Source of the DNA: Dehalococcoidia bacterium UBA1123
Lineage (GTDB): Bacteria > Chloroflexota > Dehalococcoidia > Lucifugimonadales > UBA1123
Length of the DNA: 15,423 nucleotides
Direction: 5' to 3'
Assembly (NCBI GenBank): GCA_002313895.1
Contig: DCAW01000056.1
Coordinates: forward strand, 1-15,423
A program made the translations under genes and the position numbers. Under the pieces are notes generated by a model. That model made no database searches. It was given only the letters and a program-made list of their open reading frames with translations, and was not told the origin of the DNA. This document shows, in pieces, positions 6,564-15,258 of this stretch. Positions within the stretch are counted from its first letter, which is position 1. Each line of letters begins with the position of its first letter.

Positions 6564-7685
6564 TCAGCGTTTCTGAATCACCTGCTCGCTGAAGTCAGCA
6601 ATTAACTCTGACGCCGCCTGTCGGGTGACTGCCGCCATCGCCACATTGTTGACGCCAACAGCCTCCAGTTCGTCCAGCTTCTTATTGATCTGTTCCCCTG
6701 TGCCAGTCAGCGTGGAAGCCATCACCTCCGAAGACACGAACTGCTCCTCGCCCTCTTTCAGATATACGTAATGGCCTTCGTGGACATCCAGGTATCGCCG
6801 GTCGTCGGGTGTTGGCGGAGACTTTCTGTCGCCATACTCTCGAATGTACTGGTCGTACATCCCCGCCAAATCGGGATTGGCCATGCCCAGATTCGACCCC
6901 GGCCCGTACGCGCCTTCCCACATCGCATGGACGCCCGGAATCAGCGCTGGCCCCACGTTTCTGATCACACGCTCGCTCTCGAAAGTCTCCCCGTCGCGAA
7001 GAACACACGCCGGAGTCAGCACCGTAACATAAGGCTTCGTTCCGTACCCGCCAGCATGGTCGAAACTGTTTCCAGCCGCCGTGGCGCTCTCATTGATCCT
7101 TGGCAGCCCTTGAGGAACGCCCGTCGCGCTTCTGGAGGTTGTTATCCAGCCATCGGAAATCTCGCCGACGATTTTTTGGCCCCGAGGGCCGTTGGCGGCG
7201 AGCATCACAGGTATCGGGTCTTCGATATTGAAAAACTCATCCCGGCCCGAGTTGGACTTCGAGTGAATCAGGCGTATCCATCGTTCGCGCTGCCCTTCAC
7301 GGAACAGAACATCCTCTCCCGCCAGCAACCCTTTGACCTGCGCTGCGTACTCTGCGAACTGATTCATCGTCAGGGCGGGAAGCCCCATTGTGTTGCGTCC
7401 CGTGTAGCCGGTGCCGAGTCCGACAATCACGCGACCGGGAGCAATTTTGTTGATTGTCGCAGCCGCCGCTGCCGTGACAGGTGCCAATCTGTTGCTCGGA
7501 ATGCCGACAAGAGTTCCCAGCTTGATAGTTGATGTGTTCTGAGCCGCCAGCGCCATCGTCGCCCAGACATCAGAGTAGATCAACTGAGAGTCAGCGAACC
7601 AGGCGTGAGTAAACCCGGCTTCTTCAGCAGCTTTCACCTCGTGCCAGGCGTCTATGTAACATGGGATGAGAATACCGTAGTCCAT
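6564..7685 (-). CDS. LLM-class flavin/F420-dependent oxidoreductase
   Basis: With the start chosen at 7685 the protein has 373 residues and begins MDYGILIPC, the usual opening of luciferase-like (TIM-barrel) oxidoreductases. Family landmarks are EEAGFTHAWFADS (21-33), KLGTLVGIPSNRLAPVTAA (55-73), INKIAPGRVIVGLGTGYTGR (78-97) and IPVMLAANGPRGQKIVGEISDGW (158-180). This resembles the F420-dependent reductase group (Mer-like and SAR202-type expansions) more than bacterial luciferase. It probably transfers hydride from F420H2, or uses FMN, on an unknown substrate; the choice is not certain. GGGAGGA (7693-7699) is well placed for this ATG, which rules out the upstream TTG at 7739 that would overlap the HAD gene. 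It follows the HAD gene by 28 bases, so the two are probably co-transcribed. Confidence 0.88.
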   Translation of the reverse strand: MDYGILIPCYIDAWHEVKAAEEAGFTHAWFADSQLIYSDVWATMALAAQNTSTIKLGTLVGIPSNRLAPVTAAAAATINKIAPGRVIVGLGTGYTGRNTMGLPALTMNQFAEYAAQVKGLLAGEDVLFREGQRERWIRLIHSKSNSGRDEFFNIEDPIPVMLAANGPRGQKIVGEISDGWITTSRSATGVPQGLPRINESATAAGNSFDHAGGYGTKPYVTVLTPACVLRDGETFESERVIRNVGPALIPGVHAMWEGAYGPGSNLGMANPDLAGMYDQYIREYGDRKSPPTPDDRRYLDVHEGHYVYLKEGEEQFVSSEVMASTLTGTGEQINKKLDELEAVGVNNVAMAAVTRQAASELIADFSEQVIQKR

Positions 7686-7692
7686 TTTCATA

Positions 7693-7699
7693 TCCTCCC
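7693..7699 (-). promoter_or_regulatory. Shine-Dalgarno site fixing the LLM gene start
   Basis: Read on the minus strand, GGGAGGA is followed by two in-frame ATGs. The first, at 7691, is about one base away and too close. The second, at 7685, has about seven bases of spacing and gives the MDYGIL start typical of the family. A longer TTG-initiated frame from 7739 has no ribosome site and would run through the HAD stop codon. Confidence 0.7.
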
Positions 7700-7713
7700 A
7701 ATTAGAAAAGATT

Positions 7714-8418
7714 TCAACTTGGCGAGTAGTTTTTTGCAATTGTGGTTATGGACTCAAGATCGTCTATTTCAACCACTGGATAACCTATACTCTGTGCTTG
7801 TTCTCTGAGGTCGATTCGACGGGTTCCATCCATAAAAAGTCCGGTGTCTGCCAGAACGAATGGCATATCAATCGCCGCGGCCGCTCCGAGGTCGTGGCCG
7901 GAATCGCCAACATACATGGATCGGCCGATCTCGACGCCAAGTAGTTCGGTGGCCCTCTCCAGTATCTCCGGGTCTGGTTTGGGTTTCGTGACATCGTCCA
8001 CAGTCAAGACTCTGGCGAAATATGCGTCAATTCGTTTGCGCGACAGAACCCGCCTGGCCGTGGCCCCGGCACCCATCGTGGCTATCCCAAGCTGAAACCC
8101 GTCCTGTTTCAGTTGAGCAAGGAGTTTATCAACCCCTGGCAAAAGCGCCACATCGCTCGAATACTCTGTTTGCAGCGAATTCTTGGCCTCGACAGCCTCG
8201 TCAATATGCTGGTTCGCCTTCCCTTCACCAAGTTCTCTGACCAAGAAGTACGACATTATGTTTCTCGATCCTCCACCAAACCTCTCCCGCACCTCCTGAT
8301 CTGACACGCTGATGTCGAACCGGGCCAACGCTTCCTGAGTCGCCCTCAACACCGCAGGCTGGCTATCAACCAACGTCCCATCGAGATCGAATATTACCGC
8401 GTCGATTTGTCTGTTCAT
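7714..8418 (-). CDS. HAD-superfamily phosphatase (phosphoglycolate-phosphatase-like)
   Basis: This 234-residue HAD subfamily IA hydrolase carries motif I FDLDGTLVDS (10-19; nucleophile Asp11, acid/base Asp13), motif II Thr114 in GIATMGAG, motif III Lys145 in TKPKPDPEI and motif IV GDSGHD (171-176, Asp172 and Asp176). A four-helix cap lies between residues 19 and 90. The family removes phosphate from small metabolites such as phosphoglycolate, beta-phosphoglucose and pyrophosphate. The cap does not identify a substrate for me. A very strong AGGAGG (8422-8427) precedes the ATG, and a near-consensus promoter sits 39 bases further upstream. It is the first gene of a two-gene unit with the LLM oxidoreductase; what links the two is unknown. 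Confidence 0.88.
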   Translation of the reverse strand: MNRQIDAVIFDLDGTLVDSQPAVLRATQEALARFDISVSDQEVRERFGGGSRNIMSYFLVRELGEGKANQHIDEAVEAKNSLQTEYSSDVALLPGVDKLLAQLKQDGFQLGIATMGAGATARRVLSRKRIDAYFARVLTVDDVTKPKPDPEILERATELLGVEIGRSMYVGDSGHDLGAAAAIDMPFVLADTGLFMDGTRRIDLREQAQSIGYPVVEIDDLESITTIAKNYSPS

Positions 8419-8456
8419 TTACTCCTCCTACCGTTGTCCGGCAACTGGTACCGTGA

Positions 8457-8485
8457 ACTATATTGTCGTCCCTGAACGCAGTCAA
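8457..8485 (-). promoter_or_regulatory. Sigma70-type promoter of the HAD-LLM operon
   Basis: On the minus strand: -35 TTGACT (8485-8480), a 17-base spacer, -10 TATAGT (8462-8457). The -35 and -10 each match consensus at five of six positions. Expected transcription start is near 8450, giving a leader of about 30 bases that contains the AGGAGG site before the HAD start at 8418. It is back to back with the csoR promoter, with only 32 bases between the two -35 boxes. Confidence 0.65.
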
Positions 8486-8517
8486 TGTCTCCTCAGCGAA
8501 TGTTCGCGCATTTCAGC

Positions 8518-8546
8518 TTGACCGGACCTTGATTCGGGATTATACT
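8518..8546 (+). promoter_or_regulatory. Sigma70-type promoter of the csoR-copA operon
   Basis: -35 TTGACC (8518-8523), an exact 17-base spacer, -10 TATACT (8541-8546). The expected transcription start is about 8553, one base before the palindromic operator. The layout (strong promoter, operator at the start site) is typical of a repressor-controlled metal-export operon. Confidence 0.7.
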
Positions 8547-8553
8547 GATTTCA

Positions 8554-8573
8554 TAACCCCTCTCCAGGGGGTA
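8554..8573 (+). promoter_or_regulatory. Candidate CsoR operator (GC-rich palindrome)
   Basis: TAACCCCT (8554-8561), spacer CTCC, AGGGGGTA (8566-8573). The half-sites are inverted copies with one mismatch. G/C tracts flanked by TA are the known pattern of CsoR operators (for example TACCC...GGGTA types). The position at about +1 to +20 of the csoR promoter would let apo-CsoR block transcription until Cu(I) binds. Autoregulation of csoR with copA follows from this, but it is inferred. Confidence 0.65.
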
Positions 8574-8602
8574 AGGGTTTGAAATAGCAGAAAGTGAAAT
8601 TC

Positions 8603-8905
8603 ATGGCCACAACCGAGACAACTCACGAACATCACCAGCTTCCCGACGCAAAGAAGGATGCGCTGAAGCGGCTCAACTACATCGACGGACACCTCAACGG
8701 CATCCGAAAGATGGTCGAAGAAGACAAGTATTGCGTCGATATCCTCAAACAGACGTTCGCAGTCCGACGCGCCATTCAGAAACTGGAATCGAAGCTCCTG
8801 GAAGGCCACCTGCACTCCTGCGTAATCGACGGAGTGAAGGACGGAAGAGAAGATCAGGTCCTGGATGAGCTTATGGAGCTTTTCTCCCTGGCGGACAAAA
8901 GGTAA
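8603..8905 (+). CDS. csoR: CsoR-family copper-sensing repressor
   Basis: A 100-residue all-helical DUF156 protein. The Cu(I) ligands of the CsoR fingerprint are all present: Cys44 (EDKYCVDIL), His69 and Cys73 (LLEGHLHSCV). The operator-contacting region RLNYIDGHLNGI (23-34) and the AVRRAIQKLESKLL helix (53-66) are typical. It represses its operon without copper and releases DNA when Cu(I) binds. The N-terminus adds a His cluster (His8, His10, His11) which is variable in the family. I took the ATG at 8603 as start. A GTG at 8594 would add three residues; neither has a strong ribosome site. Three bases separate its stop from the copA start, a tight coupling. The dedicated promoter and palindrome lie directly upstream. 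Confidence 0.93.
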   Translation: MATTETTHEHHQLPDAKKDALKRLNYIDGHLNGIRKMVEEDKYCVDILKQTFAVRRAIQKLESKLLEGHLHSCVIDGVKDGREDQVLDELMELFSLADKR

Positions 8906-8908
8906 ATC

Positions 8909-11386
<2,478 letters not shown>

Positions 11387-11437
11387 TCAAATAACCTACT
11401 GAATCAGGCACTAAGAACAACACATCTGGAGGAAACA

Positions 11438-11641
11438 ATGAGACTGCCACTATTCGGAAAGAGCGGATCAAGCACAGCAAAGGACCCAGTCTGCGACATG
11501 GATGTCGACATGCGAAAGCCCAACGGCGGAACGCACGAGCACAATGGCGAGACCTACTACTTCTGCGGCCCAGGCTGCAATCGGGCCTTTCAGAAGGAGC
11601 CAGAAGCATACCTGTCAGGCGACAAGAAGATCGAGATGTAG
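11438..11641 (+). CDS. Small YHS-domain metal-binding protein
   Basis: A 67-residue protein with one YHS domain. DPVCDMDVD (16-24, Cys19) opens it and TYYFCGPGCNRAF (39-51, Cys43 and Cys47) closes it, followed by QKEPEAYL. His33 and His35 lie between the metal cysteines. YHS domains accompany copper ATPases, either fused at the N-terminus or, as here, separate; a metal chaperone or sink role near CopA is likely but inferred. GGAGG (11428-11432) lies five bases before the ATG. A 51-base gap follows copA, so it is the last gene of the copper operon, and a strong terminator comes directly after. No signal peptide, so the protein should be cytoplasmic. Confidence 0.88.
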   Translation: MRLPLFGKSGSSTAKDPVCDMDVDMRKPNGGTHEHNGETYYFCGPGCNRAFQKEPEAYLSGDKKIEM

Positions 11642-11660
11642 GCTCGGTGTCACGCCGAGT

Positions 11661-11701
11661 TAAATAAACAGGGCGCTGGATTTCAGCGCCCTGTTTATTT
11701 A
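11661..11701 (+). terminator. Intrinsic terminator of the copper operon
   Basis: A perfect 18-bp stem (11661-11678 with 11684-11701) around the 5-base loop GATTT. The core is CAGGGCGCTG paired with CAGCGCCCTG, extended by an A/T-rich base (TAAATAAA with TTTATTTA). The T-rich right arm supports Rho-independent termination, and the A-rich left arm would give a T run on the minus strand too. A smaller hairpin (11643-11659, CTCGGTG with CGCCGAG, one G-T pair) precedes it. Confidence 0.85.
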
Positions 11702-11726
11702 TTGTCGTTATATGGCAATCGGCAAC

Positions 11727-11756
11727 TCGACATCTAGAATTAATTTTGTGTAAAAT
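11727..11756 (+). promoter_or_regulatory. Promoter of the FlaR-like gene, probably leaderless
   Basis: -35 TCGACA (11727-11732, one base off consensus), an 18-base spacer, -10 TAAAAT (11751-11756). The start codon at 11766 is only nine bases beyond the -10 box, so the expected transcription start (about 11762-11766) is at or next to the ATG. No Shine-Dalgarno sequence is present. Confidence 0.6.
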
Positions 11757-11765
11757 GCACCCTCC

Positions 11766-12359
11766 ATGTCCAACAACACTCCAACAAACGCAACCCACAT
11801 CCCTGGAGACCTCAGCCGGGTGATCGTAGTCGGCTCATCCGGCTCTGGCAAGACGACTTTAGCCCGAGGGATATCCCAGGCGCTGGGCTCTCCTCACATC
11901 GAGTTGGACGCCATCCGCCACGGCCCAAACTGGACTGAAACGCCCGACGACATTTTCCGGGAAAAGGTAGGCGACGCTACGCAAGAAGACATTTGGGTGG
12001 TGGATGGCAACTACTCTATCGCCAGAGATGTTCTTTGGCCCAAAGCAACGACGTTGATATACCTTGATTACTCCGTTGGCGTTATTATGCGTCGGCTCAT
12101 CGCCAGGACACTGCGCAGGAACATCAAGCGCGAAGTGTTGTGGAACGGCAACAAGGAAAACATCCTCGATAACTTCAAGATATTCTCCAACGAATCCGTG
12201 ATTGCCTACTCGCTAAAGAATCACTGGAGACGCCGTCAGGATTTCACCCGGTTGTTCGAACATCCAGATTACGCCCACGTCCAGAAGCTTCGGTTCCGCA
12301 CTCCCAGAGCCACCGAGGAATGGTTGAAGGGGTTGGCTTCCCAGAATGGACACCGATAG
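11766..12359 (+). CDS. P-loop nucleotide kinase-like protein (FlaR/adenylate-kinase family)
   Basis: A 197-residue P-loop NTPase. Walker A is GSSGSGKT (23-30) after the strand SRVIVV. Family hallmarks are HIELDAIRHGPNW (44-56) and DIWVVDGNYS (75-84). The Arg-rich MRRLIARTLRRNIKREVLW (108-126) may form a lid that grips phosphates. These match proteins annotated as FlaR or adenylate-kinase-like, whose substrates are uncertain; the FlaR name (DNA topology) is weakly founded. It is transcribed alone from its own promoter after the copper terminator. The first 16 residues precede the fold and are low complexity (NNTPTNATH). Its stop codon is directly adjacent to the stop of the minus-strand DUF4432 gene. 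Confidence 0.8.
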   Translation: MSNNTPTNATHIPGDLSRVIVVGSSGSGKTTLARGISQALGSPHIELDAIRHGPNWTETPDDIFREKVGDATQEDIWVVDGNYSIARDVLWPKATTLIYLDYSVGVIMRRLIARTLRRNIKREVLWNGNKENILDNFKIFSNESVIAYSLKNHWRRRQDFTRLFEHPDYAHVQKLRFRTPRATEEWLKGLASQNGHR

Positions 12360-13448
12360 TCAGCCGTCCTTCGTGGTCACAACGCCCCCCGGAGTCATGG
12401 ACTCCACGCCCACGCTAGACTCGAAGGCGACCGCACGAACCGACGCCGTCACCTCCTCGCCCGGCTGAAGGTGCAACGCGGTGCCATTGTCGATGGCCGC
12501 CTGAAGGCCCTCGTTGGTGTAGCTGGTGAACGGCTCAAGCCCGATGTTGTACGTCCGACCATACCAGGGATGTCCGTACCCTCCGCCCAACGATTGCCAG
12601 TACCACAGGAATTTATACACATCCGTTGGGAATGTGACGCCAAACCCGACTCCCAGCTTCTGGTTGGTGATGGCGTACCAGCCTTCGGGCATGTCGGTGA
12701 TGTACGACTGGTCATAGGAGCGGTAGTCCTTGTTTGGGACTTTGCTCAGGTCCACAGAAGAGCCGTCCTTCGCCTCCACCATCGGCCATTGGCCCTCGAA
12801 TCCGGCCTTGAGCTTGTTGTTGGGGTGGAAATCCTCGTGGTGGTTCATCACCTTGCCGCCAGGGAGGTCGATAACGCAGTCGTCACTCAGGAACGGCGCG
12901 CCCAGAGCGATGTGCTCGCCCCATACGCAGTGGACAGGCTCCTCGCCCTCGTTGGTCAGCTTCTGGTCGATCTCCAGAACGCCAGAGCCTGACGACAGGG
13001 ACAGCGTTTTCTCGAAGAAGAAGGGCGTCCTGTACGTCCGCACCCAAAACTTGATGCTCACCCGTTCGGGCGTGTCCTCCAGAATGGCGTGATCCCAGGG
13101 CATCGTGTTGACTTCGGCATGCAGGCCCATGTCCGCGCCGCCGTACACGGACGGAAATCCGCCTCCGGGCAGAACAGTCTGCCACCCGCCTTCATAAACG
13201 TCCAGCCACACATTGGTCGGTGACCCTGTAGTGGGGATGAACTTCGACGGGTCCCGAACGCCCCACGGCGAACGCCACAAGAAATCAGTATCCGTGGGCT
13301 TGTGGACTAACTGGTAAATGTCCGCGCCCTTGTCTATCAACACAACGACCCGCAGAATCTTATTCTCGATAATCGCCGTCTTGAGGCCCCTATACGCCCA
13401 GGCGTCAGAGATCCGGCATCCGTGGGTGCGTTCTAGTTGGTAGTGCAT
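12360..13448 (-). CDS. DUF4432 (aldose-1-epimerase-like fold) protein
   Basis: A 362-residue beta-rich protein with the DUF4432/galactose-mutarotase-like pattern: LIDKGADIYQLVHK (37-50), GGWQTVLPGGG (87-97), LHAEVNTMPW (109-118, His110), GEHIALGAPFL (177-187, His179) and NIGLEPFTSY (301-310, Glu305). The His and Glu positions suggest a sugar-ring-opening site, as in aldose-1-epimerases, although the DUF4432 substrate is not established. No signal peptide is seen, so the protein is probably cytoplasmic. GAGGAA precedes the ATG by four bases. The gene abuts the plus-strand FlaR-like gene with no spacing. Upstream, between it and the DUF1461 gene, sit a heptamer array and an inverted repeat, so it may share a transcript with DUF1461. 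Confidence 0.88.
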   Translation of the reverse strand: MHYQLERTHGCRISDAWAYRGLKTAIIENKILRVVVLIDKGADIYQLVHKPTDTDFLWRSPWGVRDPSKFIPTTGSPTNVWLDVYEGGWQTVLPGGGFPSVYGGADMGLHAEVNTMPWDHAILEDTPERVSIKFWVRTYRTPFFFEKTLSLSSGSGVLEIDQKLTNEGEEPVHCVWGEHIALGAPFLSDDCVIDLPGGKVMNHHEDFHPNNKLKAGFEGQWPMVEAKDGSSVDLSKVPNKDYRSYDQSYITDMPEGWYAITNQKLGVGFGVTFPTDVYKFLWYWQSLGGGYGHPWYGRTYNIGLEPFTSYTNEGLQAAIDNGTALHLQPGEEVTASVRAVAFESSVGVESMTPGGVVTTKDG

Positions 13449-13461
13449 GGTGTTCCTCGGC

Positions 13462-13486
13462 GCGTCAGGGATCAGGTTTTCAGGAG
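13462..13486. repeat. Degenerate heptamer tandem array
   Basis: Units on the plus strand: GCGTCA, GGGATCA, GGTTTTCA, GGAGC. The shared core G..TCA and the 7- to 8-base spacing match the arrays at 1893-2010 and 14423-14455. It sits between the DUF4432 ribosome site and the larger inverted repeat at 13490-13582. I see no open frame here. Confidence 0.45.
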
Positions 13487-13489
13487 CTT

Positions 13490-13582
13490 TGTCATTCTGA
13501 ACGAACGTGAAGAATCTCGTCGTTATTAGAACAAGGGTTGTAATGCCAGCGACCAGGTGCTTCGACTCCGCTCAACATGACA
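13490..13582. repeat. 93-bp MITE/REP-like inverted repeat
   Basis: The left arm begins TGTCATTCTGAACGAACG (13490-13507) and continues with TGAAGAATC; the right arm ends in GCTCAACATGACA (13570-13582). As inverted copies the two ~27-base arms match at about two thirds of positions (TGTCAT ... TGA.CG ... GAAG). The arms resemble a repeat I remember from many unrelated bacterial genomes (TGTCATTCTGAGCG..GAAGAATCT). There is no transposase and no clear target-site duplication. It lies between the stop of DUF1461 and the start of DUF4432, both minus strand, and could act as a transcript hairpin. Confidence 0.7.
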
Positions 13583-13602
13583 GTGTTTACGCTTGATCGA
13601 CT

Positions 13603-14370
13603 TTACGTCTTCAGAGACGCTTGCGCGGTCCGTCTTTCTGCCCTTGTTAATTGTTTAGGTCGATACAATCGGTTCAGAGCGATCGGCACGGCCACAAGCA
13701 ATGCCGCCTGCACAACAATCGACCCGACAATCAGAATTGTGGCGTCGAAAAAAAACCCTTGAGGAAACATGGCTATCAGGGCATCTCGACTGGGGTTCAA
13801 CTGCCAGAAGTCGTTAGTGAAGCTGATCTCGTGGAACAGGAGGAACATGCGGTCGAATCCTCCCGCCAGAGAGCCTATCCCGACCAGCAGGCCCAGACCC
13901 AGCGTGGCCGCCCCGCTCAGCAGAACGGTCCTGCCTAGCCGTGCTAGAAACTCTCGCCTCCAGATATAGAACCCCACAAGCACGAACCCCAGCAAATACG
14001 CCCCGGCAATCTCGGAGAGCCGATACACCCCACGCACGAGTCGTTTCACATCGAACATATGAATGACCTCGGTTTCATTGAATATGTTCGGGTACCGGGT
14101 GCCTCGAATGGTGATGTCCATGCTCAGGAACTCTTCGCCGTTGTTGAAATAGTCTCGAATCTGCCGTCCGCCAGAGATGTATTCGTCCCGGTCGACGTCC
14201 AGATAGCGCCTGATCTGGCGCTCGTAATTATCGAACGCGTAACTGTACAGCGCCGGAGCGTTTATGACCCAACGAACGTTAACTGCAATGAGAAACAGCG
14301 GCACGAACAGCACGAAGAGCGCAGCGGCCAGAACCTTGCCGATTTGGGTGATTTTATTATCTGTGAACAT
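13603..14370 (-). CDS. DUF1461 integral membrane protein
   Basis: A 255-residue membrane protein of the DUF1461 (TIGR01906) family. Predicted helices are about 12-32, 119-137, 147-170 and 208-233. Between helices 1 and 2 a large loop carries the family signature NETEVIHMFDVKRLV (98-112; Glu101, His104, Asp107). A second conserved block LLFHEISFTNDFWQLNPSRD (177-196; His180, Asn186) leads to MFPQGFFFDA (201-210). The clustered His, Asp and Glu residues face one side of the membrane and suggest a metal or catalytic centre, but the function is unknown. The C-terminus is Arg/Lys-rich and probably cytoplasmic. The ATG has no Shine-Dalgarno sequence; a near-consensus promoter eight bases upstream points to a leaderless mRNA. 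Confidence 0.88.
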   Translation of the reverse strand: MFTDNKITQIGKVLAAALFVLFVPLFLIAVNVRWVINAPALYSYAFDNYERQIRRYLDVDRDEYISGGRQIRDYFNNGEEFLSMDITIRGTRYPNIFNETEVIHMFDVKRLVRGVYRLSEIAGAYLLGFVLVGFYIWRREFLARLGRTVLLSGAATLGLGLLVGIGSLAGGFDRMFLLFHEISFTNDFWQLNPSRDALIAMFPQGFFFDATILIVGSIVVQAALLVAVPIALNRLYRPKQLTRAERRTAQASLKT

Positions 14371-14378
14371 GCGGTAGC

Positions 14379-14407
14379 ATCTTAGGGTCGGCCTGTGTGC
14401 CTGTCAA
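14379..14407 (-). promoter_or_regulatory. Consensus promoter of the DUF1461 gene, leaderless
   Basis: On the minus strand: -35 TTGACA (14407-14402, perfect consensus), 17-base spacer, -10 TAAGAT (14384-14379). Only eight bases (14378-14371) separate the -10 box from the ATG at 14370, so transcription should start within about two bases of the start codon. The mazG leader starts beside it in the opposite direction. Confidence 0.7.
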
Positions 14408-14422
14408 ATTGGCGCGAGGCAA

Positions 14423-14455
14423 GGTATCAAGTATCAGGATTTCAGGTGTCAGGAC
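14423..14455. repeat. Heptamer tandem array in the mazG leader
   Basis: Plus-strand units GGTATCA, AGTATCA, GGATTTCA, GGTGTCA, GGACA in a row: four units sharing (G/A)G....TCA, then a partial one. The last unit supplies AGGA (14451-14454), the Shine-Dalgarno site of mazG, so the array is part of the leader of that gene. Confidence 0.6.
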
Positions 14456-14460
14456 AAAAT

Positions 14461-15252
14461 ATGAACAAACAAGATATTTTCGCAGAGACTTACAGTGGTG
14501 TCCGTCAACTGGTAGAACGACTGATAGGTCCAGATGGATGTCCCTGGGACAAGGAGCAGACTCCCGCCACTCTCAAGCACCTGTTCCTTGAGGAGTGCTA
14601 CGAGCTCGTTGAGGCCATAGACGAGGACGACACAGACAAGATGATCGAGGAGCTTGGCGACGTGTTCTTCCACCTGGCGTTCCAGATTCAGATAGCGGCG
14701 AAGGCGAAACGCTTCACCCATGAGGACGTTTTCGCCAACTTGCTGGGCAAGCTGGTGCGACGGCATCCTCACGTTTTCGGCGACACGCAGATGGACGACC
14801 CCTCCGAGGCAGTGCCGAAGTGGGACGCCATAAAGCGCAAGGAACTGGAAGGCTCGGACCGATCAATCCTCGATGGAGTGCCCAAGGCGATGCCTGCGCT
14901 GTCCTACGCTCAGGCGGTGCAGGGCCGAGCGGCGCGGATGGGTTTCGATTGGGACGACTTCCAGGGCGTCGTCGACAAGATCGCAGAAGAGGTGCGAGAG
15001 TTGGGCGAAGCCGAGTCCCCAGAGGCAAAGGAGCGCGAGATGGGCGACCTTCTGTTCTCGATGGCCAACGCGGCCCGCTGGATGGGCGCAGAATCCGAAA
15101 ACGCCCTGCGAGGAACCAACACCCGATTCTACAAGCGCTTCACCACCATGGAACGCCTGAGTCGAGAGCGCGGCCTGAGGTTCGAGGACCTGCCCTTGGA
15201 TCAGAAAGAAGCGCTGTGGGAGGAAGCGAAGGCCCTGGAGGAGTCCGTATAG
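14461..15252 (+). CDS. mazG: MazG nucleoside triphosphate pyrophosphohydrolase
   Basis: A 263-residue protein, the same length as E. coli MazG, with two tandem MazG domains. It hydrolyses NTPs and dNTPs to NMP and pyrophosphate, cleaning the nucleotide pool. Domain one has CPWDKEQT (27-34) and the metal residues Glu44, Glu45 and Glu48 with Glu64-x-x-Asp67 (EELGD). Domain two has Glu176, Glu177 and Glu180 with Glu193-x-x-Asp196 (EMGD). RRHPHVFGD (100-108) and KWDAIKRKE (120-128) link the domains as usual. The start at ATG 14461 uses AGGA (14451-14454); a longer frame from a 14395 start has no family match in its extra 22 residues. It is divergent from the DUF1461 gene. Confidence 0.95.
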   Translation: MNKQDIFAETYSGVRQLVERLIGPDGCPWDKEQTPATLKHLFLEECYELVEAIDEDDTDKMIEELGDVFFHLAFQIQIAAKAKRFTHEDVFANLLGKLVRRHPHVFGDTQMDDPSEAVPKWDAIKRKELEGSDRSILDGVPKAMPALSYAQAVQGRAARMGFDWDDFQGVVDKIAEEVRELGEAESPEAKEREMGDLLFSMANAARWMGAESENALRGTNTRFYKRFTTMERLSRERGLRFEDLPLDQKEALWEEAKALEESV

Positions 15253-15258
15253 ACCGAT

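Noticed and set aside
6395..6592. Plus-strand open frame of 65 codons in the 6309-6563 gap
   Set aside because: Overlaps the end of the LLM gene, has no ribosome site and resembles no family.
7686..7739. Upstream TTG start for the LLM oxidoreductase
   Set aside because: It would overlap the HAD gene end and has no Shine-Dalgarno site; the family normally starts at MDYGI, and GGGAGGA fits 7685.
14395..14460. 22-residue N-terminal extension of MazG
   Set aside because: It translates the heptamer array, has no match to MazG, and the ATG at 14461 has AGGA at the right distance and gives the standard 263 residues.
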